34,394 nt of DNA from Acidimicrobiaceae bacterium (GTDB taxonomy: Bacteria; Actinomycetota; Acidimicrobiia; Acidimicrobiales; Bog-793), in assembly GCA_003159795.1 (NCBI GenBank), contig PLPK01000029.1:260-34653 (forward strand). Direction: 5' to 3'. A program made the translations under genes and the position numbers. Below the pieces are notes generated by a model that had not been told where the DNA came from, made no database searches, and saw only the letters and a program-made list of their open reading frames with translations. This document shows, one piece after another, positions 8,626-15,882 of this stretch. How positions within the stretch are numbered: the first letter of the stretch is position 1; every line of letters begins with the position of its first letter.

Positions 8626-8685
8626 GCCTCCCGCGGGAGGCGTCGGGGCGGATGTCCGCGGCCGCCCTGCAGGATCCCGGCGCTG

Positions 8686-9441
8686 TCAGCCCTTGATCGT
8701 CCGCGTGATGAGCCGCGCCATCGCTTGCGCGCCGGTCCCGCCGATCACCATGTGGACGCCGTCGGGTCCGAACCAGCCCGGGTTGGCGTTGGCGAGAGCG
8801 TTGAAATCGGCGAGCCGGGCGTTGGCATAGTGCGGCACCTCCTCTTTCAGCACCGCGTTCACCGACTGGGACCAGGTGTAGGAGGGCGGGAGGTGCACCG
8901 TCACGAACACGACGAGGGAGGCCCGGGCGAGGGCGGCCATCATCCCCTGGAACTGCGCGACCGTGATGGGGCCGTTCGTGCCGAGGTCGATGACGACGAC
9001 GGCACCGAGCCTGTCCTCGGCCTTCAGCTGCTCGAGGAGGGCGATCCCCGTGTCCCACTGGCGGCTCACCGCGGCCTCGATGTTGATCCCGGGGATGTCG
9101 GCCGCGAGATCGGGGGCGGCGTCGAGCATCACCGAGTCACCGATCGCCGTGACGTGCCCGGCGACGAACCCCGGCCCGGGTGCCATCGTCGTGGTCGTGG
9201 AGACCATCGTCGTGGCGGGGGGGCGCGCTGCCCAGACGCAGTCGACGTACTTGACCTTCCGGCCGTGCACCCAGTGCAGCCGCAGCTCCTTGTAGTACGA
9301 GTGGCGGCAGCGGGTGGCCTTCCCTAGCGGGTACGAGGAGTGTGAGCTCGCCGGCGCGTACACCGCGGTGAGGGTTACGACCGCCGCGAGCACGGCCGCG
9401 GCGAGAAGCGCCGTCGGCAACCTGCGGGGCATGGTGCGCAC
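8686..9441 (-). CDS. Secreted SGNH-fold hydrolase/acyltransferase-like protein
   Basis: From the GTG at 9441 the product is 251 residues: a signal peptide (RR, then LPTALLAAAVLAAVVTLTAVYA), a linker with Cys residues and a TTTT run, then an SGNH domain. Catalytic blocks visible are IGDSVML (Ser about 103), DLGTNG (Asn about 156) and a C-terminal DGVHM (Asp about 227, His about 230). The layout matches stand-alone versions of the periplasmic domain of OafA-type acyltransferases, which modify cell-envelope polysaccharides. The substrate cannot be told. The ORF is open to 9498. I prefer 9441 because GCGAGG precedes it by six bases; the ATGs at 9477 and 9432 are alternatives. It faces away from any envelope operon. 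Confidence 0.8.
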   Translation of the reverse strand: MRTMPRRLPTALLAAAVLAAVVTLTAVYAPASSHSSYPLGKATRCRHSYYKELRLHWVHGRKVKYVDCVWAARPPATTMVSTTTTMAPGPGFVAGHVTAIGDSVMLDAAPDLAADIPGINIEAAVSRQWDTGIALLEQLKAEDRLGAVVVIDLGTNGPITVAQFQGMMAALARASLVVFVTVHLPPSYTWSQSVNAVLKEEVPHYANARLADFNALANANPGWFGPDGVHMVIGGTGAQAMARLITRTIKG

Positions 9442-9510
9442 GTGGGACCTCGCTTGCTGGCCGGGACCACTAACCATGGCGACTGTAGTCACGCCCACCC
9501 GGGGGCCGTG

Positions 9511-9526
9511 GGCGCGCCGGCGCGCC
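9511..9526 (-). terminator. Candidate terminator after the class IV aminotransferase gene
   Basis: The 16-bp self-complementary sequence GGCGCGCCGGCGCGCC lies about 36 bases past the stop of the minus-strand aminotransferase gene. It has no T-run. It may equally be a chance GC-rich dyad. Confidence 0.25.
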
Positions 9527-9561
9527 AGGAGCGGTCGACCGGGTCGGCCGGCGACCGGCCC

Positions 9562-10392
9562 CTACGGGTCGATCTCGTCGGCGAGGAGCGACGCGTAGAC
9601 GGCCGCCGCCTGGCGGGTCTCGGGCCCGTCCGCCGTGGCGACCTTCTTGCCGTCGATCGTCCCGATCGGCTGGACCCCGCGCAGGGTCGAGGTGAGAAAG
9701 GCCTCGTCGAACCGGCCGGAGGCGAAGGTGGCGAGCGGGACGTCGCGCTCGACTCCGCCGTGCTTCTCCAGCACGAGGGCGCGTGTCACGCCCTGGAGCG
9801 GACCCGACGAAGGCGGCGGTGTGAGGAGCTTGCCGTCGACGACGACGAAGACGTTCGACCCAGTCCCTTCACAGAGCATGCCCGCCGTGTTGCCGAAGAT
9901 CGCCTCGTCGGCGCCCGAACCGTGCGCCCGCTCGAGGGCCACGGCGTTCTCGGCGTACGAGGTCGTCTTCAGGCCGACAAGCGCGGAGTGTTCGTTGCGG
10001 GGCCAGGGCACGACCGCCACGGAGGCGGGTTCGTCGAAGGACTCGAACGGGTCGGCGGCGACGACGAGTGTCGGCGGGTCCGTTCCCCGACCCGAACCGA
10101 GTGGTCCCGCGCCACTGGTGATCGTGATCCGGATCCGGCCGACGGCGAACTCCGCCGTGTCGACGACCGCGGCGACCGCCCGGGCCACGTCCTCGGAGGG
10201 GACGGGGGCGATGCCCATCCCACGGACCGAGCGTTCGAGCCGCGCGAGGTGGCGGGAGAGGGCGAAGGGGCGTCCGTCGTGGAGGAGGATCGTCTCGAAG
10301 ACCCCGTCACCGACGACGAGTCCGTGGTCGAAGACCGAGACGGTCGCGTTCTCCTCGGCGACGAGCGCGCCATTGACATAGACGAGTGGCAT
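9562..10392 (-). CDS. Class IV aminotransferase (aminodeoxychorismate lyase / branched-chain / D-amino acid type)
   Basis: This is a PLP-dependent fold-type IV enzyme of 276 residues, the normal family length. The N-terminus VYVNGALV and FDHGLVVGDGVFETI, Arg about 51 in RHLARLERS, the PLP lysine in LKTTSYAENAVAL (Lys 142) and EGTGSNVFVV (Glu 175) are all characteristic. The C-terminal part with GVTRALVLE binds the cofactor phosphate. Members split into 4-amino-4-deoxychorismate lyase (PabC, folate synthesis), branched-chain aminotransferase and D-alanine aminotransferase. The short length and the motif style favour PabC or a D-amino acid enzyme, but sequence reading alone does not decide. No other folate gene lies next to it. 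Confidence 0.85.
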   Translation of the reverse strand: MPLVYVNGALVAEENATVSVFDHGLVVGDGVFETILLHDGRPFALSRHLARLERSVRGMGIAPVPSEDVARAVAAVVDTAEFAVGRIRITITSGAGPLGSGRGTDPPTLVVAADPFESFDEPASVAVVPWPRNEHSALVGLKTTSYAENAVALERAHGSGADEAIFGNTAGMLCEGTGSNVFVVVDGKLLTPPPSSGPLQGVTRALVLEKHGGVERDVPLATFASGRFDEAFLTSTLRGVQPIGTIDGKKVATADGPETRQAAAVYASLLADEIDP

Positions 10393-10577
10393 ACGGCAAC
10401 ACTACGCAGTCCCTCTCTTTGGCGAAAAACGAGTGGTGGGGACGCCGTTGCCACGGACACGGCACGCGCGGGCCTTCGGATCCGCCCACCCGAGACGGGA
10501 ACCGTGCCGTCGGCGGCCGAATCCGTCCGCGCCGGCGCCCCGAAGCGTGCCCGGGGGGACCCGCGGCACGTCGCCGT

Positions 10578-11456
10578 TCAGGCCCCGCGGATCTCCCGGG
10601 GCGGGGCGAAGTCGCCGGTAATCGTGGCGAGCTCCGACCGGACGATCGCGATGTCCTCGTGGTGCGTGATGCCGATGCAACGCACCTCGGTGCCGACGAG
10701 GCGCACGAAGTCGGCGCCCGAGGCGACCAGCTCACCGATCACCTGGGGGAGCAGGAGCTCCCGGTGCTCGGGTCCGGGGTCGAACGACGCCAGCGCCGCC
10801 TCGAGGTGCCCGAGGATCCGGTGGTGGAAGCCCCACAGGTTCATCGAGACGCGCACGGAACCCGGCACGATCCGCGGCTCCGGTTCGGCGTCGGATTCGT
10901 GGGTGACGAGCGGCACTGCGACGAACTGGCCGTCCTCCAGGAGCGACACCGTGTGCTCGACGATCCGGACGAGCAGCCCGTCCTCGCCCGACTCGAGGAT
11001 TCCGCGTTTCACCCCCGCGTCGGTGAGCACGGTGCGCACGAGCTGGTAGGCGACGAGCACGTGGGCGTCGTCCAGGGTGCCGTCGGCTGTGGGGCGCGTG
11101 AAATGGTCGTGGACCGCCTGGAGGGCGGCCGCGCCGTAGACGTCGTCGGCGTTCACGACGCCGAACGGGCCGTGGAGCGCCGGGCCGGCCGAGGCGACGG
11201 CCTGTGCCGTCCCTGGGACGGGGGGCTGACAGACGACGGCGACGGGCAGCGAGGCCGGCCAGCGGGCCGCGACGTGGTGTTCCATCTGCTCGCGGATCTC
11301 GTCGCGAACGACGAGCACGATGCCGTCGAACCCGCAGGATTCTGCCGCCGCCGCCGTATAGTCCATGATGGCTTCGTCGTGCGGCCCGACCGGGGCGAGC
11401 TGTTTGAGGCCCCCGTAGCGGGTGCCATGTCCGGCAGCGAGGATGACGAGCTGCAT
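10578..11456 (-). CDS. Nucleotidyltransferase, sugar-nucleotide pyrophosphorylase-like
   Basis: The 292-residue product begins with MQLVILAAGHGTRYGGLKQLAPVGP, a variant of the GxGTR...K nucleotide-binding signature of NDP-sugar pyrophosphorylases. GPHDEAIMDY and VNADDVYGAAAL (the metal-binding Asp-Asp) follow. The GGLKQ form is typical of a subgroup of uncharacterised nucleotidyltransferases that often act with kinases or phosphotransferases on sugar or choline-like substrates; here there is no such partner adjacent. The product may make an activated sugar or polyol. On the minus strand TAGGAT (11468-11463) ends six bases before the ATG and no Shine-Dalgarno is seen, so the mRNA may be leaderless. 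A 185-bp gap to the next gene on the minus strand holds nothing I recognise. Confidence 0.82.
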   Translation of the reverse strand: MQLVILAAGHGTRYGGLKQLAPVGPHDEAIMDYTAAAAESCGFDGIVLVVRDEIREQMEHHVAARWPASLPVAVVCQPPVPGTAQAVASAGPALHGPFGVVNADDVYGAAALQAVHDHFTRPTADGTLDDAHVLVAYQLVRTVLTDAGVKRGILESGEDGLLVRIVEHTVSLLEDGQFVAVPLVTHESDAEPEPRIVPGSVRVSMNLWGFHHRILGHLEAALASFDPGPEHRELLLPQVIGELVASGADFVRLVGTEVRCIGITHHEDIAIVRSELATITGDFAPPREIRGA

Positions 11457-11462
11457 CGTGGC

Positions 11463-11468
11463 ATCCTA
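11463..11468 (-). promoter_or_regulatory. Candidate -10 box for the nucleotidyltransferase gene
   Basis: TAGGAT on the minus strand ends six bases before the ATG at 11456. CTGACA at 11493-11488 lies 19 bp further upstream and could act as the -35 element. The region between this gene and the divergent NifU-like gene is only 49 bp, so the two promoters must overlap. Confidence 0.4.
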
Positions 11469-11505
11469 AGTCGCGGCGGTCCGATCCTGTCAGGGAGGTG
11501 CGGAG

Positions 11506-11946
11506 TTGGGAACAGGGGACGTGACGGAAACGGAAGGCGGCGAGGATCCGGTGGAAGGGTCGCCCCGCGGCGAGGCCGCGCCGGTCCCCGAGCCGTCCGA
11601 CGCGCCCGCCAGTGGCGCCGCGGCCGATCTCTCGCCCGAGGAGCTGGGACGCCGCCGCGCGGCCCTCACCGAGCTGATGGATCTGATGCGCGAGGCGGTG
11701 CAGCAGGACGGCGGCGACCTCGTGGTCACCGACGTGGACTACGCCGCGGGCATAGTCGACGTCGAGCTGCAGGGGGCGTGTGGCTCCTGCGCGATCTCCT
11801 CGATGACGCTGCGCAGCGGCGTCGAGCGGATGCTGAAGGAACGCCTCGTGTGGGTGCGCGAGGTGCGCGGCGAGGTCGACGAATCCCTCGACTACACCGA
11901 GAGCGCGTCGCTCGGACGCGGCGCATACGTGCCGAAGTACTACTGA
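11506..11946 (+). CDS. NifU-like C-terminal (Nfu) Fe-S domain protein
   Basis: Nfu proteins carry and hand over Fe-S clusters. The 146-residue product has a Pro/Glu/Ala-rich, probably disordered arm (1-45), then the Nfu domain: TELMDLMREAVQQDGGDLVVTDV, a strand pair, and the cluster-binding CxxC in GACGSCAISSMTLRSGVERML (Cys 92 and 95). The domain ends with VREVRGEVDE. The TTG at 11506 has GGGAGG seven bases upstream and gives MGTGDVTE; the GTG at 11521 is an alternative. The neighbours are not Fe-S assembly genes, although the Cas4-like nuclease 2 kb downstream has a predicted cluster. The last residues (YVPKYY) are aromatic and unusual. Confidence 0.88.
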   Translation: MGTGDVTETEGGEDPVEGSPRGEAAPVPEPSDAPASGAAADLSPEELGRRRAALTELMDLMREAVQQDGGDLVVTDVDYAAGIVDVELQGACGSCAISSMTLRSGVERMLKERLVWVREVRGEVDESLDYTESASLGRGAYVPKYY

Positions 11947-11977
11947 CACCGCGGCCCCACGCCGCAGCGCCGCTCCT

Positions 11978-12309
11978 TCAGGCAATCAGCTGGCGAAGCG
12001 TCCGGTAACCGACCGTCGAGATCGGAGCCGAACCCCAAAGGCTGCCGAGCGGGCCATCGGAACCGACGATCACCCCGTCGGTGACCCGCGACGGCCAGTC
12101 GATCACCGTGGCGCGCAGCTCCGGCGTGTCGCGCGCCGGGTCGCGCGCCCACGGAGCCGGAACCATCAGCCAAGCGGAGGTGGCGACACCCGTCGCAGCG
12201 AGTCGTAGACGGCGACGTTCGCGGCCTGGGAGAAGCTGAGATCGTGGCAGGAGACGATCAGCACGCGGGCCTCTGGTGGCAGGCCGACCCACTCGACGAG
12301 TGCGGCCAT
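11978..12309 (-). pseudogene. Frameshifted, truncated ChbG/YdjC-like deacetylase remnant
   Basis: Read on the minus strand, the ATG at 12309 opens MAALVEWVGLPPEARVLIVS, then CHDLSFSQAANVAVYDSLRR, and then runs into a stop at 12166. The third frame continues as GVATSAWLMVPAPWARDPAR and ends at 11978. Adding one base to the CCC run at 12189-12191 (plus strand) joins both parts into a 110-residue chain. The joined text resembles the start of YdjC/ChbG proteins (motif like LIINADDLGLS...N...LEKGxVTSxSLMVP). Compared with those 250-290 residue hydrolases the metal-binding Asp-Asp is replaced by CHD and more than half of the protein is missing. I read it as a decayed gene; a sequencing error in the short run is possible for the frameshift but not for the truncation. 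Confidence 0.5.
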
Positions 12310-12331
12310 GCGACCGGCTCTCGCCCGGTTT

Positions 12332-12823
12332 CTAGTCGCCGCTCCGGCGCTGCACCGAGGCATCCTGCGAGCGCACCTCGTCCGCCAGGCGCGCCTGGTA
12401 GTCGACGACCGCGCGGGCGACGGTTGCGTCGGCGATGCCGAGCATGCGGGCGGCGAGCAGGCCCGCATTGCGAGCCCCATCGATTCCGACGGTAGCGACC
12501 GGCACGCCGCGGGGCATCTGCACGATGGAGAGCAGCGAGTCGAGACCCGAGAGGGCGGGGAGCGCGATCGGTACCCCGATCACCGGCAGCGGCGTCGCCG
12601 CGGCGAGCATGCCGGCGAGGTGTGCCGCGCCACCGGCCCCGGCGATGATGACCTGCACGCCGAGGGCCCGGCAGTCGCGCGCGTACGCGAGGGCGTCGTC
12701 CGGCGTACGGTGCGCCGAGATCACGCGCATCTCCCACGGGATTCCCAGCTCGTCGAGCACCTCGGCGGCCCCGTGCATCACGGTCTCGTCGGAGCTGCTC
12801 CCCATCACGATGGCGACACTCAT
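12332..12823 (-). CDS. purE: 5-(carboxyamino)imidazole ribonucleotide mutase PurE
   Basis: PurE converts N5-CAIR to CAIR in purine synthesis. The 163-residue protein has the class I signatures [10 protein letters not shown] near the N-terminus, [14 protein letters not shown] with the catalytic His, [27 protein letters not shown], and [32 protein letters not shown]. Length is typical. The usual partner purK is not in the window. The gene starts at an ATG at 12823. It lies in a minus-strand run with a PAP2 phosphatase and a nuclease, with no obvious pathway link. Confidence 0.96.
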   Translation of the reverse strand: MSVAIVMGSSSDETVMHGAAEVLDELGIPWEMRVISAHRTPDDALAYARDCRALGVQVIIAGAGGAAHLAGMLAAATPLPVIGVPIALPALSGLDSLLSIVQMPRGVPVATVGIDGARNAGLLAARMLGIADATVARAVVDYQARLADEVRSQDASVQRRSGD

Positions 12824-12907
12824 GGCCCGTCCACTTCACGGCGGCTCACCGCGGGCACCGGCCCGCATACTCGGCGCGGTCGTCCGGCCCGGCAGCGCGA
12901 CATCGCG

Positions 12908-13444
12908 CTAGCTCCGGCCGAGCGGGGCCAGGCGTTTGCCGATCAGGCCGAGCACCCGCCCGACCGCCATCCCGCCGACGACGTCCGAGGCGTGGTGGAT
13001 GCGGACGTAGACCCGGCTCGTCGCGACGACGAGCGCCGCGGCGTAGTACACGGGCCGCCACGGGTCGTCGCCGTCCGACAGGAGCGTCGCCCCGCAGAAG
13101 GCCGCCGTGGCATGGCCCGAGGGGAAGCTCGAGGAGAGCGGCTGGCGCAGCGGCAGGGGGTGTTCGTGCTCGTTCACCGGGCGGCGCCGGCGCACGAACG
13201 ACTTCATCACCACGTTGACGAGAAACGACTCGACGCCGGTCGCGACGATCGCCCGCAGCGCGGCGCGCTCGTTGTGCCGGCCACCGCGCAGCGCGCGCAG
13301 AAGGGCGAAGACGACCCAGATGAGCCCGAACTCGCCGAGCGCGGAGGCGGTGTAGAAGACGCGGTCGGCGACGGGATTGCCGCGGATTCGGTCGAAGGCC
13401 GCATCGACGCGCGCGTCAAAGTCGGCGACGAGCTCGGGTGCCAT
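12908..13444 (-). CDS. PAP2-family phosphatase, membrane protein
   Basis: This 178-residue protein carries all three PAP2 motifs: KSFVRRRRP (K-x6-RP), SSFPSGH (PSGH) and SRVYVRIHHASDVVGG (SR-x5-H-x3-D). Hydrophobic segments surround them (for example LIWVVFALLRAL and PVYYAAALVVATS), which fits an integral membrane enzyme acting on lipid phosphates such as undecaprenyl pyrophosphate or phosphatidic acid. The acceptor cannot be inferred. The N-terminal 40 residues (FDARVDAAFDRIRGNPVADRVFYTASALG) are the arrangement seen in actinobacterial PAP2 proteins. Start is the ATG at 13444; the upstream RecB-like gene stops 24 bp away, so the two may share a transcript. Confidence 0.9.
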   Translation of the reverse strand: MAPELVADFDARVDAAFDRIRGNPVADRVFYTASALGEFGLIWVVFALLRALRGGRHNERAALRAIVATGVESFLVNVVMKSFVRRRRPVNEHEHPLPLRQPLSSSFPSGHATAAFCGATLLSDGDDPWRPVYYAAALVVATSRVYVRIHHASDVVGGMAVGRVLGLIGKRLAPLGRS

Positions 13445-13468
13445 CGCGGCCCGAGGTTAGTCGGGCGG

Positions 13469-14269
13469 CTACGCGGTCGCCTTGTCTGGCGTCGGCGCCG
13501 CGCCCGCGAACGCGGGGCACTGTGGCCGGAAAGCGCACGTCTTGCAAAGTGCCGACGGGCTCGGGCGGAAGTCCTCGGTCGCGCAGGCCCGGCTGATCGC
13601 CGACCAGACGGCCAGCGCGCGCTGACGCGCGCCGCGCATCCCCTGTTCCGTCGGGGACTCGACGAGCACCACCTCGTCTTTCAGGTACATGAGGCGAACC
13701 TCGACGGGACGCTTGCCGAGCACCTCCTCGCAGAGCATGGCGTAGAAGTAGACGCCGGTGAGGCTGGAACGCGACCTGTCGGGCAGCGGCGCGCGGCCGG
13801 TTTTGTAGTCGACGACGGCGAGCTTCCCGTCGCCGAGGTCGTCGAGGCGGTCGATGATCCCGCGCAGCTCGACCCCATCGAGGGTCGCGTGCATGTCGAG
13901 CTCGAGCCCGACGACGTGCACCGTCGCCGGGTCCTCGAGCGAGAAGTACCGCCCGACGAGGACGGCCGCGTCGTCAAGAAGGTGCGCCGCCGCCGCCTCG
14001 TCGAGTGCCAGCCCGGTGTACTCGTCTGACACCGTGATCGTCTCCCAGGCGAGCCGGAGCGACTCCTGCGCTGTCTCGCGGGTGCGGTCCGTCCCCTGCG
14101 CCGAGTCGAACAGCAGCTCGAGCGCCTTGTGCACGAGGGTGCCGCGCACCTGTGGGATCGAGGAGGGCTCAGGGAGCCGGTCGATGTACGCAAAGCGGAA
14201 GGAGAGCGGGCACTGCACGAAACGGGAGAGCTTCGAGGGCGAAAGGGTGCTCGGCAACGAGAGGGGCAT
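13469..14269 (-). CDS. RecB/Cas4-like PD-(D/E)XK nuclease with predicted 4Fe-4S cluster
   Basis: The product (266 residues) belongs to the PD-(D/E)XK nucleases related to RecB C-terminal domains, AddB and Cas4. Nuclease motifs are GTLVHKALE (His 47), GIIDRLD (Asp 140) and VVDYKTG (Asp 154, Lys 156). Four Cys are placed as in Cas4/AddB iron-sulfur enzymes: Cys 20 in RFVQCP, then CKTCAFRPQC (Cys 242, 245 and 251). The ATG at 14269 precedes the family N-terminus PSTLSPSKLSRF. The frame is open to 14395 but that stretch is low-quality. Stand-alone genes of this type are frequent in Actinomycetota and may act in DNA repair. No cas gene or repeat array is nearby, so a CRISPR role is not supported. 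Confidence 0.85.
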   Translation of the reverse strand: MPLSLPSTLSPSKLSRFVQCPLSFRFAYIDRLPEPSSIPQVRGTLVHKALELLFDSAQGTDRTRETAQESLRLAWETITVSDEYTGLALDEAAAAHLLDDAAVLVGRYFSLEDPATVHVVGLELDMHATLDGVELRGIIDRLDDLGDGKLAVVDYKTGRAPLPDRSRSSLTGVYFYAMLCEEVLGKRPVEVRLMYLKDEVVLVESPTEQGMRGARQRALAVWSAISRACATEDFRPSPSALCKTCAFRPQCPAFAGAAPTPDKATA

Positions 14270-14282
14270 CGCGGACCCAAGG

Positions 14283-15119
14283 CTACGCCCCGGCTGTATC
14301 GACCGCCGAGAGGACCGCTGCGGCCACGAGCGATGGGTCCGTGTAGGGGCCGAAGTGGTCGAGGCCGGCGAACTCGGCGAGGGAGCCGTCCGCAAGCCGC
14401 GCCGCGATGCCGCCTGCCCCTTCTTCCGAGAGGACCTGGGACGCCGATCCCCGGGCGATCGTCACCGGGCACGCGACGGCCCCGAGGCGCCCGTAAACGT
14501 CGCAGTGCCGCGCGGCCTCGTAGATGCGTGCCTCGTCCTCCGGTGCGCAGGCGAGTCCGACGGAGCCGTCCGCCAGGTCGACGAGGCCACCCTCGAGATA
14601 GCCGGCGAGCGCCCCGGGGTCCCAGGTCGCGAAGGGCGGTCGCTCCCGGAAGTGCTCTGCCGCCTCAGCGCGGGAGGCGAACACGGCCCGGCGGTGTCGC
14701 GCCGACGACGCGATTGCCTCGCGGGGTGGCTCGGGAAGCGCTGGCGAGAAGACGATCGGCTCGTAGCAGAAGATATGGCTGAAGGTGCCCGGGTTCGCCG
14801 CCTCTGCGCCGAGGATCGCCATCGCGCCGAGCGAGTGGCCGATCGCCACCGGGTGGTGCAGGCTGAGCCTGGCCGCGGCGTCGTGCACGTCGTCGACGAA
14901 GCCGTCCCAATAGAACATGGCCGGGGCAGACGACGCCCCGTGCGCACGCAGATCCAGCGCGCGACAAGCGAAGTCCTCGGCGAGGCTCCGCGCCAGTGGT
15001 CGCAGGCAGAGGGCGTTCAGGCCGGCGCCGTGGACGAGCAGGGCGGGGCGCCCGCTGCCACCGAGGTCGTAGGCGGCGAGCGTGACACCGTCGGTGCTCG
15101 CGATCGCGATGGGTGACAC
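14283..15119 (-). CDS. Alpha/beta-hydrolase fold protein
   Basis: The 278-residue protein has the alpha/beta-hydrolase layout: LLVHGAGLNALCLRPLA (oxyanion HG), DLRAHGASSAP, the nucleophile elbow IGHSLGAMA (Ser 96), and the C-terminal LDHFGPYTDP holding the likely catalytic His. An acid is expected before it, around CPVTIARG. The sequence is close in style to esterases, haloalkane dehalogenases and cofactorless peroxidases; the substrate is unknown. It starts at a GTG at 15119 and its stop is 13 bp before the RecB-like gene on the same strand. A 79-bp region separates it from the divergent DedA gene. Confidence 0.88.
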   Translation of the reverse strand: MSPIAIASTDGVTLAAYDLGGSGRPALLVHGAGLNALCLRPLARSLAEDFACRALDLRAHGASSAPAMFYWDGFVDDVHDAAARLSLHHPVAIGHSLGAMAILGAEAANPGTFSHIFCYEPIVFSPALPEPPREAIASSARHRRAVFASRAEAAEHFRERPPFATWDPGALAGYLEGGLVDLADGSVGLACAPEDEARIYEAARHCDVYGRLGAVACPVTIARGSASQVLSEEGAGGIAARLADGSLAEFAGLDHFGPYTDPSLVAAAVLSAVDTAGA

Positions 15120-15198
15120 GCGGGCACCCTACCGCCGGTCGTCGGCCGCTCTCGCCCGATCGCGGGAGCGGGACCGCAACCGACTACAAATAGGGGTC

Positions 15199-15828
15199 GT
15201 GCAACACCTCCTCACCGAGTCGGGCTACGCCGCGCTGGTCCTTTTCGCCTTCGCCGAGGCCTGCTGCGTGCCGATCCCGTCCGAGGTCACGTTCGGGTTC
15301 GCCGGCGTGCTGGCCGCGTCGGGCCGGCTCAATCTCGCCATCGTCCTCGTCGTGGGCGTCGCGGCGGAGCTCGCGGGGTCGTCCACTGCCTACGCGATTG
15401 GACGGGTCGGGGGTCGGCCGCTCGTCGACCGACTCGGACGGTACGTGCTGCTCACCACGCGGGACCTTGACCGGGCCGAACGCTGGCTTTCGGGCAGGGG
15501 AGAGTTCGCCGTGGCGGTCGGCCGCGCGATGCCGGTCATACGCGCCTTCACGTCGATCGTCGCCGGGACGGCGGACATGACGACGGCGCGCTTCGAGGTC
15601 TTCAACTTCATCGGCACGCTCGTCTACACGGGGAGCTTCGCCGCGGTCGGCTATGGCGTCGGCTACGAGTGGAAGCGCGTCGCGCACGACTTCTCGATTG
15701 CCGGCTACGTGATCGTCTCGCTCGTCGTCGTTGCCGTCGCGGCATTCATCGTCCTTCGGCTGCGGGAGCTAAGGCGTGAACGCCGGCTCGCCGAGGCGGG
15801 CGGTGCGGAGGACGCCGCCGGCCGTTAG
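15199..15828 (+). CDS. DedA-family membrane protein
   Basis: DedA proteins are inner-membrane transporters; some flip undecaprenyl phosphate or phospholipids. The 209-residue product shows EACCVPIPSEVTFGFAGVLAAS at the start and GRAMPVIRAFTSIVAGTADM with FEVFNFIGTL later, the family signatures. Membrane segments are at about 10-28, 42-65, 135-160 and 170-195. I chose the GTG at 15199 (MQHLLTESGYAALV) with TAGGGG just upstream. The same frame opens at 15082 but that part runs over the divergent hydrolase start. A dyad follows the stop. Confidence 0.9.
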   Translation: MQHLLTESGYAALVLFAFAEACCVPIPSEVTFGFAGVLAASGRLNLAIVLVVGVAAELAGSSTAYAIGRVGGRPLVDRLGRYVLLTTRDLDRAERWLSGRGEFAVAVGRAMPVIRAFTSIVAGTADMTTARFEVFNFIGTLVYTGSFAAVGYGVGYEWKRVAHDFSIAGYVIVSLVVVAVAAFIVLRLRELRRERRLAEAGGAEDAAGR

Positions 15829-15840
15829 CCGACGTCGCGG

Positions 15841-15862
15841 CCGCCTCGACGGCCGGAGGCGG
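15841..15862. terminator. Candidate bidirectional terminator between DedA and sensor-kinase genes
   Basis: CCGCCTC at 15841-15847 and GAGGCGG at 15856-15862 form a 7-bp stem with an 8-base loop between the stops of two convergent genes. No T-run is present. Confidence 0.45.
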
Positions 15863-15882
15863 ATGCGGGGCTCCGTCGCGGA

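Noticed and set aside
9442-11049. A 535-residue plus-strand open frame opposite the aminotransferase and nucleotidyltransferase genes
   Set aside because: Composition is that of a reverse-strand shadow; the minus-strand genes carry recognisable catalytic residues.
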